Assembly (NCBI GenBank): GCA_016521575.1
Contig: JAEKDP010000008.1
Coordinates: 21,369-85,368, forward strand
DNA: 64,000 nucleotides
From: Rhodobacteraceae bacterium F11138
Lineage (GTDB): Bacteria > Pseudomonadota > Alphaproteobacteria > Rhodobacterales > Rhodobacteraceae
Direction: 5' to 3'
The position numbers and the translations under genes were made by a program. Positions 51,482 through 58,729 of the stretch are shown here, piece after piece (position 1 is the stretch's first letter; the number at the start of each line of letters is the position of its first letter). Under the pieces are notes generated by a model that was not told the DNA's origin, ran no database searches, and was given only the letters and a program-made list of their open reading frames with translations.

Positions 51482-52138
51482 CTAATTTCGCCCCGCCAGG
51501 AACTCCGCCAGCACAGGACTGGCCTCGCCCTTTGCGGAGCTGAGCAGCTCCGAGCCCGCAAGCGTCGCTTTCGACAGGCGCACGAAGCCGCCGGTTTCCT
51601 CGATGCGGTAGCAGCGGCGTTGTTGCCGACCCCGCCTGTAGTGCGTCGCGGTGACGATCTGGCATGTACTGCCATCGGTGAGCGTCACGGGCGTGGCGAG
51701 CCTGATCTTGTCGCCTTCCTGGTAGTCTGGAATCGACGCCCAATCCCGGCAGCGCTGGCGCCAGTCCTGGGCGTAGCTGTCCGGGTCTTTCAGGTCGGAG
51801 AGGAGCTCGATCAGCCCAAGGGGAGCACGAGACTCGTTCGGGCCAGCACTTTCCTCCATGTCCTTATAGCCCCAGCAGCCGTCATCGTATCGGGTGAGAA
51901 AGACAGCCCCGAAAGTGATGGAGCCATCCGCATCGGTCACATAGGTCGCGTCTTCGACGTGGGTGCCGTCGAGATTGGTGGCCCTTGCCGCCGCATACCA
52001 GGTGGAGCCTACCTTGCAGGCTTTGACCAATTCCGTCTTGCGCGTGTCGCTCTCGAAGGTGCAGAGCCGGGCGATTTCCGCTTTCTCATCTGCGTAGGTC
52101 TGGACGCGGCCGTCGGTATAGAAGAGCCAACCCATCAC
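51482..52138 (-). CDS. Hypothetical plasmid protein
   Basis: The 218-residue soluble protein starts MMGWLFYTDGRVQTYADEKA. Later segments include WYAAARATNLDGTHVEDATY, VFLTRYDDGCWGYKDMEESA and RLATPVTLTDGSTCQIVTAT, suggesting a beta-rich substrate- or nucleotide-binding domain. It overlaps the upstream gene (52135-52728) by 4 bp and ends about 125 bp before prlF. I believe it belongs to a rhodobacterial plasmid DUF family but cannot fix which. Confidence 0.72.
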   Translation of the reverse strand: MMGWLFYTDGRVQTYADEKAEIARLCTFESDTRKTELVKACKVGSTWYAAARATNLDGTHVEDATYVTDADGSITFGAVFLTRYDDGCWGYKDMEESAGPNESRAPLGLIELLSDLKDPDSYAQDWRQRCRDWASIPDYQEGDKIRLATPVTLTDGSTCQIVTATHYRRGRQQRRCYRIEETGGFVRLSKATLAGSELLSSAKGEASPVLAEFLAGRN

Positions 52139-52728
52139 GCCGCCCTCCGGTCATCGAGTTCCATCAGCGCATCGAGCGGCACGCGGTAGGGCTGCATGGC
52201 GTCGAAATCCTCGCAATTGCCGCAGTTCTGCACGATCGCGAAGGTGTCGCAGGCATCCTTCAGGATGACCCGGAAGGTGCCGCCGAGGCCCGAGGGCACC
52301 TCGTAGGTCCCGCCGATGAGATAATCCGAGGCCCGGCGCACGAAGACGCGGATACTGTGGCCATCGGTGGCGAGCCGGATCGCCCCCCGCCCCCGGTCGA
52401 TGAGCACCTGCACATCGTCGAGGATGTCGGTGTAGAACTGGCCGGTCAGATCGCGAAACGCCATGCGGCGCTGCGCCATCCAGTCGGTGTCCCGAAACGG
52501 ATTCATGCCGTCGGCGAAGGCGAAAGAGGGATCGGCCTGTTCGGTGGTTACGATACGGGTGGTCGTGCCATCGATGCCGTTTGAGCGCAGATGCACACCA
52601 TTGCCGACGATCAGGATCAGGGCCGGCCTGTCCACGGGCCCGTTCCAGTTGGGCAGGAAGGTTTTGCAGGCACGCGCATGTGCGATTTGCGCCACAACAG
52701 CGGACGCAGAGAACTTGAGAATAGCCAT
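52135..52728 (-). CDS. Hypothetical plasmid protein
   Basis: The 197-residue protein starts at ATG 52728 (MAILKFSASAVVAQIAHARA). Its segments include PALILIVGNGVHLRSNGIDG and YTDILDDVQVLIDRGRGAIR, with several paired Cys (CDTFAIVQNCGNCEDF) that may bind metal. It overlaps the next gene by 4 bp (ATGA), so both are made from one transcript. The leader contains a 10-bp hairpin (52761-52790). Family not recognised with confidence. Confidence 0.7.
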   Translation of the reverse strand: MAILKFSASAVVAQIAHARACKTFLPNWNGPVDRPALILIVGNGVHLRSNGIDGTTTRIVTTEQADPSFAFADGMNPFRDTDWMAQRRMAFRDLTGQFYTDILDDVQVLIDRGRGAIRLATDGHSIRVFVRRASDYLIGGTYEVPSGLGGTFRVILKDACDTFAIVQNCGNCEDFDAMQPYRVPLDALMELDDRRAA

Positions 52729-52760
52729 AGGGATGTCTTTCCGTTGGGTGTGGGAGGGTC

Positions 52761-52790
52761 GACCCGCGCGGGGAATGCCTCGCGCGGGTC
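52761..52790 (-). terminator. GC-rich stem-loop between the ParB-like gene and the next gene
   Basis: GACCCGCGCG (52761-52770) and CGCGCGGGTC (52781-52790) make a perfect 10-bp stem with a 10-nt loop. It lies 10 bp beyond the stop of the ParB-like gene and 33 nt before the 52728 start. No T-run follows on the - strand, so it may slow or terminate transcription only weakly, or act as a leader hairpin. Confidence 0.5.
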
Positions 52791-52800
52791 GCGTGAGGAC

Positions 52801-54783
52801 TCAGGCCGCTTGCGCGACCTCGCTGTCAGGCTCGGGGGTTTCTGCAGCGGGCTCCGCCTCATCAAAGGCGATACCGGCGGTCTGCATCATGGGCGGGCAC
52901 CAGGCAGCCACGGCAGCGCGCTGCGCGTCCGTGAGCGTGGCGAAGGGCTCTGCATAGAGCTTGTCACAAAAGGCGACGATCTCCTTCTTGCTCGACGAGG
53001 CCAGCGTCACCGCCTCCTGGGCGAGACCCAGATCCTCGCCGAGTATCTTCAGGAGCCAGGCCTTCTTGAAGCGGTTGAAGAGCGCCGCATTCGGCGTCCA
53101 GTGGGCGCGGATGTCGGGCATGATCTCGATCTCGAACGCATGCATCAGGCTGTCGCGCTGGCGGTCCCGCGCAAAGCAGGACTGCGTGGTGCTTGCTGTG
53201 GCATAGGCGACAAGCTTGGCCTTCTCGCCGGCCTCCAGCGCGCGAAACGCCGCGAACTGATCGGCGGGCGCGCGGGTGTCATCGAGCCAGGAGAGATCAA
53301 GCGCATCATGCGCCGCCGCCACCTGCTCGAGCGAGGTCTCGTCGATCTCGTCCATCTTGGCATGGCTGCGGTATTCCTTGCGGGCATCGATCTTGATCGC
53401 CTGCGTGACACTCATCCCGCTGGCCAGAACGTCACTGACCAGCTTGAAGAGCGTCAGATCAAGCGTGGCTTCCGGATGCACCGCCATCGCGGCGCCAAGG
53501 GCCATGGCCCGCTCGGTCTTGAGGTCCTCAGCCAGCGAGGCTGGGTAGGTGATTTCGCCGGCGTCCGGGGCCTCCTCTCCAGTAGGGTTGGCCGAGGAGC
53601 CGCGCGCGCCCTCCTCTTTGATGGTGTCTTCCGGGCGGACGAGACCAACATGGAGCGTGATCTGCCCACCCTGCCAAGAGGCGATCACCCCAGACCGTGC
53701 GAGGTCCTCGGCGCTGTAGGCCTCCTGCAGATCGCGCGCTTCCTCTTCCAGAGCGTCGACGCGGTCGTAAAGGGCATTGTAGGCACCGTCCTCGAGCCCC
53801 TCATCCTCCATCTCGAGCTGCAATTTCTCAAGCTCGGCGGTGATCTCATCGATGCGCTTCTGGGCAGCCTCATCCGGCTCGATCGGGCCGGGATAGACGC
53901 GGCCATAGTCGGCCATGGTCGCGTAGTCATAGCGCACCATCGCATCGGCCCAGGCAAACCCCAGCCTCATACGGGCCTCTTCGGCAGCGGCACCGAGCTT
54001 CTCGAGCAGGATGGTCTCGACCAGCGCCGCATCCTCAAGCACGGAATGCTCTTCAAGAAGGTCAGCCGCGACGGCGCCGCCACGCGCCTCGTAGTCCGCG
54101 CGCACGAAAGCCCCGATATCATCGCTGACCTGCACACCGCGGGATTTGAGGGCGTGACGGACGGTATAGGCCTGCAGACAGCCGCCGTCTTTCGTGAGCG
54201 CCTCGAAGACCTCGTGCTGCGCCTCCTGGCTCGGGTGCTCGGCGAAGGCCTTCATTGTGTCGAGCGTGATCACCTTGCCCCGTGCCGCGGCGCGGATCTC
54301 GGGGTGGATAAGGCCATAACGCAACCGGCCTTTCACGGCGGCGATCGTGGTGCCGAAGGTTTTTGCGATGGTTTCAGGCGTCTGTCCGTCGACTTCCATC
54401 ATCCGGGCGAAGGCCTCGAACTCGTCGATGGCATTCATCGGCGCTTGCGTGATGTTCTCGGCGAGCGACAGTGCCGTGGTGACGTCGCAGTCTTCCGGCA
54501 CGAGGCGGCAGTCCACCTTGGTCTTCGCCGTGAACCCCTTGGCGGCCTTGTCGGCAACCAGTTCCTTCAGCGCGGCATGGCGTCGGCCACCAGCCAGCAC
54601 GGCGTATTTGCCGTCGAGCTTCTGGACCATGAGCGGCTGCAGGAGACCCAGAACGGCGATGCTTGCCTTCAGATGGGCGATGTTCTCAGGATCATAGGTT
54701 TCCGGCGCGTTGCTGCGCACATTGGCTGGATGCGGGACGAGACCGCCGATAGCGACGGTAAGGGGAGCAAAGCTTGTGGTCAT
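52801..54783 (-). CDS. ParB/Spo0J-like protein (leading-region type)
   Basis: The 660-residue protein has a ParB N-terminal nuclease-fold domain: VPHPANVRSNAPETYDPENI, LGLLQPLMVQKLDGKYAVLA and GGRRHAALKEL. The GENITQAPMNAIDEFEAF-like box II follows, then the HTH region ETIAKTFGTTIAAVKGRLRY. A 400-residue C-terminal extension with acidic coiled coil is unlike segregation ParBs. Such long ParB-like proteins are frequent in leading regions and may cut or bind single-strand DNA rather than partition plasmids. The RepB at 60143-61159 serves partition here. The start ATG 54783 has AGGATAT just before it. Exact biochemical role is inferred. Confidence 0.85.
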   Translation of the reverse strand: MTTSFAPLTVAIGGLVPHPANVRSNAPETYDPENIAHLKASIAVLGLLQPLMVQKLDGKYAVLAGGRRHAALKELVADKAAKGFTAKTKVDCRLVPEDCDVTTALSLAENITQAPMNAIDEFEAFARMMEVDGQTPETIAKTFGTTIAAVKGRLRYGLIHPEIRAAARGKVITLDTMKAFAEHPSQEAQHEVFEALTKDGGCLQAYTVRHALKSRGVQVSDDIGAFVRADYEARGGAVAADLLEEHSVLEDAALVETILLEKLGAAAEEARMRLGFAWADAMVRYDYATMADYGRVYPGPIEPDEAAQKRIDEITAELEKLQLEMEDEGLEDGAYNALYDRVDALEEEARDLQEAYSAEDLARSGVIASWQGGQITLHVGLVRPEDTIKEEGARGSSANPTGEEAPDAGEITYPASLAEDLKTERAMALGAAMAVHPEATLDLTLFKLVSDVLASGMSVTQAIKIDARKEYRSHAKMDEIDETSLEQVAAAHDALDLSWLDDTRAPADQFAAFRALEAGEKAKLVAYATASTTQSCFARDRQRDSLMHAFEIEIMPDIRAHWTPNAALFNRFKKAWLLKILGEDLGLAQEAVTLASSSKKEIVAFCDKLYAEPFATLTDAQRAAVAAWCPPMMQTAGIAFDEAEPAAETPEPDSEVAQAA

Positions 54784-54860
54784 GGGATATCCTTCCAGGA
54801 GGGTGAGGTGTGGCCCGCGCGCTCACGCGCGTGACCAATCCCCGGCTTCAGGGATCACCA

Positions 54861-54887
54861 CGACAAAAGGCCCACTTTCCCTTTGAG
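54861..54887 (-). repeat. Shared CTGAAAAG-type stem-loop upstream of the ParB-like gene
   Basis: On the - strand the element reads CTCAAAGGGAAAGTGGGCCT and then TTTGTCG. AAAGG pairs with CCTTT around GAAAGTGGG, and a T-run follows. It lies 78 nt before the 54783 start and about 56 nt past the stop of the DUF3768 gene. Confidence 0.5.
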
Positions 54888-54942
54888 GGGTCAGCGGGCC
54901 TTCATCGTCTCAGATGTCAGGGGGGAGGAGTCCCCTGCCCTT

Positions 54943-55332
54943 CTACCAGTCGCGTGCAAGCATGATGGTCAGCACGCGCATGGTGGTGGCAGGATTGTCC
55001 GGGGTCTCAGCCCCGTAGCGGAAATCCGAATCTGCCTCATAGAGATCAATCTTCCAGAACACGGTCTCGCCCCGGATCTCGACCGCCCCGAAATCATGCC
55101 ATCCCTCGGGATCATTCTCAGGCTCGAATGTATCGAACGCACCGGTGGCCTTCACCGCCTCGGCCATGAAGCCATCGCCGGCCTCCATAAGCGAACGGGT
55201 GACATGCATCCGGCCCTGGATGGACTGGGCGGGCGGCACTCCAAGGCATGCAAGTTTGCGAAACGCGTCGTTCTGCGCCGCGATCACGGTCGGATCCGGA
55301 CGGTCTGGCAGGGGTTGAACGGTCATGGACAT
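54943..55332 (-). CDS. DUF3768 protein
   Basis: The 129-residue protein starts MSMTVQPLPDRPDPTVIAAQ and then NDAFRKLACLGVPPA. It contains DPEGWHDFGAVEIRGETVFW, followed by KIDLYEADSDFRYGAE. These segments match DUF3768, a plasmid and phage-associated family of unknown function. The start ATG 55332 has AAAGGAGA before it; a second ATG two codons later is also possible. It reads toward oriT and lies in the leading region. Confidence 0.82.
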   Translation of the reverse strand: MSMTVQPLPDRPDPTVIAAQNDAFRKLACLGVPPAQSIQGRMHVTRSLMEAGDGFMAEAVKATGAFDTFEPENDPEGWHDFGAVEIRGETVFWKIDLYEADSDFRYGAETPDNPATTMRVLTIMLARDW

Positions 55333-55360
55333 GGGGATCTCCTTTGAGAAGTTGAAACAC

Positions 55361-55390
55361 CCTTCTCAAAGCCCGCTTTTTCTTTTCCGC
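55361..55390 (-). repeat. Shared stem-loop element overlapping the end of the 87-residue gene
   Basis: On the - strand the element reads GCGGAAAAGAAAAAGCGGGC and then TTTGAGAAGG. AAAGC-GG-GCTTT is the pairing core. It overlaps the last codons of the 55366-55629 gene and lies about 29 nt before the DUF3768 start, so in RNA it would be both the end of one gene and the leader of the next. Confidence 0.45.
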
Positions 55391-55629
55391 TTGGCGGATG
55401 AATCGGGGCCGAAGGTGCCCTTCTCGAACAGCCCCTTGGGTCTGTAATTCGGGTTGGGGATGGTTTCGATCCAGCCGCCTTGTTCCTTGATGCTCTCGAG
55501 CGCTGCCGAGAGCGGATAAGCGCCCTCGGACTGGCTCCACCAATAGGCACCGCGCTTGAAGGAGATGATCTTGCGGCGGCCGTCTTCGAAGCAGGCCACC
55601 CGCAGCGTTTTGGGTTCCTTGCGTGACAT
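55366..55629 (-). CDS. Small hypothetical protein
   Basis: The 87-residue basic protein starts MSRKEPKTLRVACFEDGRRK and continues AYWWSQSEGAYPLSAALESI, then IETIPNPNYRPKGLFEKGTF. It ends with a Lys/Arg-rich tail (SSAKRKRKSGL), part of which is encoded by the shared stem-loop element. The basic nature suggests nucleic-acid binding, by inference. It follows ardC by 23 bp and is probably co-transcribed with it. Confidence 0.72.
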   Translation of the reverse strand: MSRKEPKTLRVACFEDGRRKIISFKRGAYWWSQSEGAYPLSAALESIKEQGGWIETIPNPNYRPKGLFEKGTFGPDSSAKRKRKSGL

Positions 55630-55652
55630 GGGAGTCTCCGTTCTCCGTGTGG

Positions 55653-56591
55653 TCAGGCGGCCTCGGCGCTGCGCCCTGCCCTGCCCGTCTCCGATCTGGC
55701 GATCAGATAGTCGCAGGCGCGCTGCGCATCCGCGGCGTGCTTGAAGATCGCACCCTTGTCCGACCGAAGAACGCGCAACCAGTTGTGCAGGTAGGCGGCA
55801 TTCATCTCGAGCGTATGCGCGGTGAAGCCGAGCGTCTGACCCAGGAACACCGACGTCAATTCCGCGACGATCTCCTCGCGCGCATAGGACGTGTTGCCGA
55901 ACTTCGAGAGACCGAAATCACGGTTCAGCCGATGCGGGGCTTTCGTGGCATGGGCCAGCTCATGGGCCCAGACCCCGTAGAAATTGCGCGGGTCCCGGAA
56001 CCGCGTAATGGACGGCATGTAGACCTTGTCCACGGGCGGCAAATAGTACGCTTCCGTACCCGTGAAGACGGTTGTGATGTCGATGGCGTCGAAAAACGCC
56101 TGCATGTGCGGGATGGGCTTGGACGGCGGATGCGCGGGAACGGGCTCCGGGTCGGGGAAGAAGCTGTCGGGCAGGCCATCGATCTGGCAGGCGTTGAATA
56201 CGCGGTAGGATTTCTGGAAGCGGAAGATGCGGGCTTCCTCGGAGTGATCATCGCCGTCGCTGCGGTCGTCCTCGTCGCCCGCGTCTTTCCGGCTTTGACC
56301 GTAATAAACGACGACAGCGGATTTCTCGCCCTTGCGCACCTTTGCGTCCAAGGCATTGGCTTGCGGCAACGTCATCCAGAAAGGTGAGCTGTGGCCCGCC
56401 ATCACGGTCCGCATGGTCAGCAGGAAGTTGTTCACCCCCTGGTAGGGTTCTCCACCCACGCGCAAGGGACGAGAGCTGCCACCTGCGGTCCAGGGCTTTC
56501 GCCACGGCAGCACGCCGCGCTCGATGATGCGGATGATTTCGTTTGTGATGACCTCGGAGGCATCGAATTTGGTCGTGCGGGATCGGGCCAT
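55653..56591 (-). CDS. ardC: ArdC antirestriction protein
   Basis: The 312-residue protein begins with a single-strand DNA-binding domain of ArdC type (FDASEVITNEIIRIIERGVL, PWRKPWTAGGSSRPLRVGGE). A zincin-like metalloprotease domain follows with VWAHELAHATKAPHRLNRD, the HExxH-like zinc site. ArdC coats incoming single-strand plasmid DNA and protects it from host restriction. It reads toward the candidate oriT within the leading region, where it would be expressed early on entry. ATG 56591 follows GGAGGCC. It is the best functional marker for the leading region here. Confidence 0.92.
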   Translation of the reverse strand: MARSRTTKFDASEVITNEIIRIIERGVLPWRKPWTAGGSSRPLRVGGEPYQGVNNFLLTMRTVMAGHSSPFWMTLPQANALDAKVRKGEKSAVVVYYGQSRKDAGDEDDRSDGDDHSEEARIFRFQKSYRVFNACQIDGLPDSFFPDPEPVPAHPPSKPIPHMQAFFDAIDITTVFTGTEAYYLPPVDKVYMPSITRFRDPRNFYGVWAHELAHATKAPHRLNRDFGLSKFGNTSYAREEIVAELTSVFLGQTLGFTAHTLEMNAAYLHNWLRVLRSDKGAIFKHAADAQRACDYLIARSETGRAGRSAEAA

Positions 56592-56631
56592 GGCTGGCCT
56601 CCTTTCGAGTGTTGGTGAGAGGGAATGGTGA

Positions 56632-57102
56632 TCAGATTGACTGACGAGACCGCGGATCGTTGGTGATGCTCGCGCCGAGCTGTTCGACCATGTCGACGTA
56701 GGTGAGCAGCGAGACGGACCTGCCGAGCCCCGAAGGAGTAGCGTCGACCGATCCGTCCCGCGTCACCCGCGGCAGGTTCGCGAAGGCGATGACATCAGTG
56801 ACGGGTCGGATATCGATGAACGGGGTCCCTCGTGCGACCGCAAGAGCGGCCAAGGGAAAGCGCTCGATCGGCGCGAGAGTTGAAACGGTGGTCCAACCAA
56901 GATGGATGAATGTCCCGCCCTCTCCGCAGATCACATGGGCATTCGGCAGTGTCGCCGCCTGCCTGAGATAGCCGAGATCACTCAGAACGGTCTGGCGTTC
57001 GAGCTGCTGTGCCTGCCCCGTCTGGGCGGTTCGGCGTAGTTCCTTGTGTCGCCACCACGAGGCAGCGGTCGCGCGTAACACGCGCAAGACACCTGTTTGC
57101 AT
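56632..57102 (-). CDS. Hypothetical protein upstream of ardC
   Basis: The 156-residue soluble protein starts MQTGVLRVLRATAASWWRHK. A helical N-terminus is followed by a beta-rich part: IERFPLAALAVARGTPFIDI and SLLTYVDMVEQLGASITNDP. I chose ATG 57102, though ATG 57117 five codons upstream is also possible. It lies 40 bp before ardC and may be co-transcribed as the first gene of the leading-region series. A leader hairpin at 57190-57222 precedes it. Function unknown. Confidence 0.6.
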   Translation of the reverse strand: MQTGVLRVLRATAASWWRHKELRRTAQTGQAQQLERQTVLSDLGYLRQAATLPNAHVICGEGGTFIHLGWTTVSTLAPIERFPLAALAVARGTPFIDIRPVTDVIAFANLPRVTRDGSVDATPSGLGRSVSLLTYVDMVEQLGASITNDPRSRQSI

Positions 57103-57189
57103 GGGAATGCCCTTCATCAGGAACGGCAGACCGGAACCCGGCCCGGACCCATCTGAGGGACTCCAAAGGCCCTCATCCGTCAGTCACAA

Positions 57190-57222
57190 AACCCGAAGAA
57201 CACTTTTGCTTTCTCCGGCCCC
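57190..57222 (-). repeat. Leader hairpin upstream of the 56632-57102 gene
   Basis: On the - strand CCGGAGAA and TTCTTCGG pair over 8 positions with one G-U pair around the loop AGCAAAAGTG, and GTTTTGTG follows. The layout (stem, T-run, about 90 nt ahead of a start codon) is like the other leading-region hairpins, though its sequence differs from the CTGAAAAG family. Confidence 0.45.
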
Positions 57223-57306
57223 TTTGGGCACAAAACAAAACCGAAAAGCCCGGCACATCTGCCGAAGCCATTGATTCCATACAGCAATTCTAGATCAGCA
57301 ACCAAG

Positions 57307-57393
57307 ATCGGCAACGCATATCGGCAAAACCTTGCTTGCAAATACGAAATGTGTTTATTTTTCAATTACTTTACAAACATAGAAGATCGGCAA
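57307..57393 (+). promoter_or_regulatory. ATCGGCAA direct repeats upstream of fic
   Basis: ATCGGCAA occurs at 57307-57314, 57320-57327 and 57386-57393, the first and third within AAGATCGGCAA. The first two are 13 bp apart, and the third ends 2 bp before the start codon. Between them the sequence is A+T rich (57330-57385), the likely promoter. The copies could be binding sites for the C-terminal winged-helix of the Fic protein. Confidence 0.4.
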
Positions 57394-57395
57394 AA

Positions 57396-58598
57396 ATGCT
57401 GGAAACACCCGCCAGAATCGAACCCTGCTTCTTCGAGGAGCATATTCCGACAGAATTGGCAGACCTTTCGGTCGACATCCAGAGGGAAGCCACCGGGCTG
57501 GGACAAGGGCTGCATCCCGACAGCGCAGCCGAGCTTGCCGATCTCGTCCGTGTGATGAACTGCTACTACTCCAACCTGATCGAAGGACACAACACGCGCC
57601 CCCGCGACATCGAAAGGGCGCTGGCTGGTGCCGAGCTTGAGGAAGAAACCCGCCCCCTCGCCCTTGAGGCCCGGGCGCACGTCATCGTTCAACGGGCCAT
57701 CGATGAGATGCATCGTATAGGCACCCTGCCCCGCCCCACATCCGTCGAATTCCTGACTTGGGTCCATAAGAGCTTCTACGACGAGATGCCGGATGAGTTT
57801 CGGGTCATCGAACATCCCGACGGCACACAAGAGCCCATCGTTCCGGGACGCATGCGCAAGGATGATGATCGGGAAGTTGCGGTCGGGCGCCACCTACCTC
57901 CTTCATCGTCGCGCGTCGCGGCATTCATGGACCATTTCGACAAACGATTTCAGATAGCGGCGCGGTCTTCGAGCGGTTGGATCATCGCGATCGCCTCTGC
58001 ACATCACCGGCTCAACTACATCCACCCTTTCCCGGATGGTAACGGCCGTGTCAGCAGACTGATGTCTCATGCCATGGCCCTCACAGCGGGGATTGGTGGC
58101 CAAGGGCTCTGGTCCGTATCACGTGGGCTGGCCCGCGGGCTAACCGATCGGGGCGAGTACAAACGGATGATGGATCTGGCCGACAGTCCACGCCGCGGAG
58201 ACCGCGACGGACGGGGGAACCTGTCAGAAGCGGCACTGAAGACGTTTAGTGAATGGTTCCTAAAGGTGACGCTCGACCAGATCACCTTCTCAGCAAGATT
58301 GTTCGATCTCGGCGGACTAGACCAACGGTATCGTCGTCTTGTTGCAGATACCATCGATGACAAGCGAGCGCCGGAACTAATCTCGGCGGTTCTTCGGCAT
58401 GGGGCACTGGAACGAGGCGATGCGCAGATTGTGCTCAAGACGTCCGAGCGTACTGCTCGCAACACGCTGAGTAAACTGACCGCCGCCGGATACCTGACGT
58501 CCGCCTCGCCGAAGACGCCAGTTCGGTTGGCGTTTCCGTTGGATTATCGAGAGCGGCTCTTTCCAAACCTCTTTGGAGACGGTGACATGCCCGTGTGA
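57396..58598 (+). CDS. Fic-domain AMPylase-like protein with inhibitory helix
   Basis: The 400-residue protein has catalytic motif HPFPDGNGRVSR (residues 210-221), the complete HxFxDGNGRxxR signature. An N-terminal inhibitory helix SNLIEG (59-64) matches S/TxxxEG, so this is a class II Fic with built-in autoinhibition. The C-terminus is a winged-helix domain (SERTARNTLSKLTAAGYLTS) that may bind DNA and autoregulate. It would transfer AMP or another nucleotide monophosphate onto a protein. I chose ATG 57396; a frame from 57336 would add only 20 hydrophobic residues. Three ATCGGCAA copies lie in its leader. It diverges from the leading region. Confidence 0.88.
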   Translation: MLETPARIEPCFFEEHIPTELADLSVDIQREATGLGQGLHPDSAAELADLVRVMNCYYSNLIEGHNTRPRDIERALAGAELEEETRPLALEARAHVIVQRAIDEMHRIGTLPRPTSVEFLTWVHKSFYDEMPDEFRVIEHPDGTQEPIVPGRMRKDDDREVAVGRHLPPSSSRVAAFMDHFDKRFQIAARSSSGWIIAIASAHHRLNYIHPFPDGNGRVSRLMSHAMALTAGIGGQGLWSVSRGLARGLTDRGEYKRMMDLADSPRRGDRDGRGNLSEAALKTFSEWFLKVTLDQITFSARLFDLGGLDQRYRRLVADTIDDKRAPELISAVLRHGALERGDAQIVLKTSERTARNTLSKLTAAGYLTSASPKTPVRLAFPLDYRERLFPNLFGDGDMPV

Positions 58599-58665
58599 CT
58601 GGCAACCGAAGCACCCTGTTTCTGGCCAAGTCCGCGAGCGCAGCCTCTGACCGTGTTGGAAAGAA

Positions 58666-58681
58666 GTTCACAGCTGTGAAC
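58666..58681. other. parS: parS site 1 of the repABC system
   Basis: GTTCACAGCTGTGAAC is a perfect 16-bp palindrome that fits GTTNNNNGCNNNNAAC, the parS pattern of repABC plasmids bound by RepB. It lies downstream of repC, outside the operon. Confidence 0.85.
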
Positions 58682-58710
58682 TATCCCGAGCTATCCTACT
58701 TGTCAGCCGA

Positions 58711-58726
58711 GTTCACAGCTGTGAAC
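58711..58726. other. parS: parS site 2 of the repABC system
   Basis: This is a second identical GTTCACAGCTGTGAAC, 45 bp from the first start to start (about four helical turns), ending 4 bp before the repC stop. Two in-phase sites would let RepB spread from a compact centromere. Confidence 0.85.
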
Positions 58727-58729
58727 TCA

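Noticed and set aside
52591..54834. 747-codon + strand frame antisense to the ParB-like gene
   Set aside because: Shadow; the - strand gene has recognisable ParB and HTH motifs.
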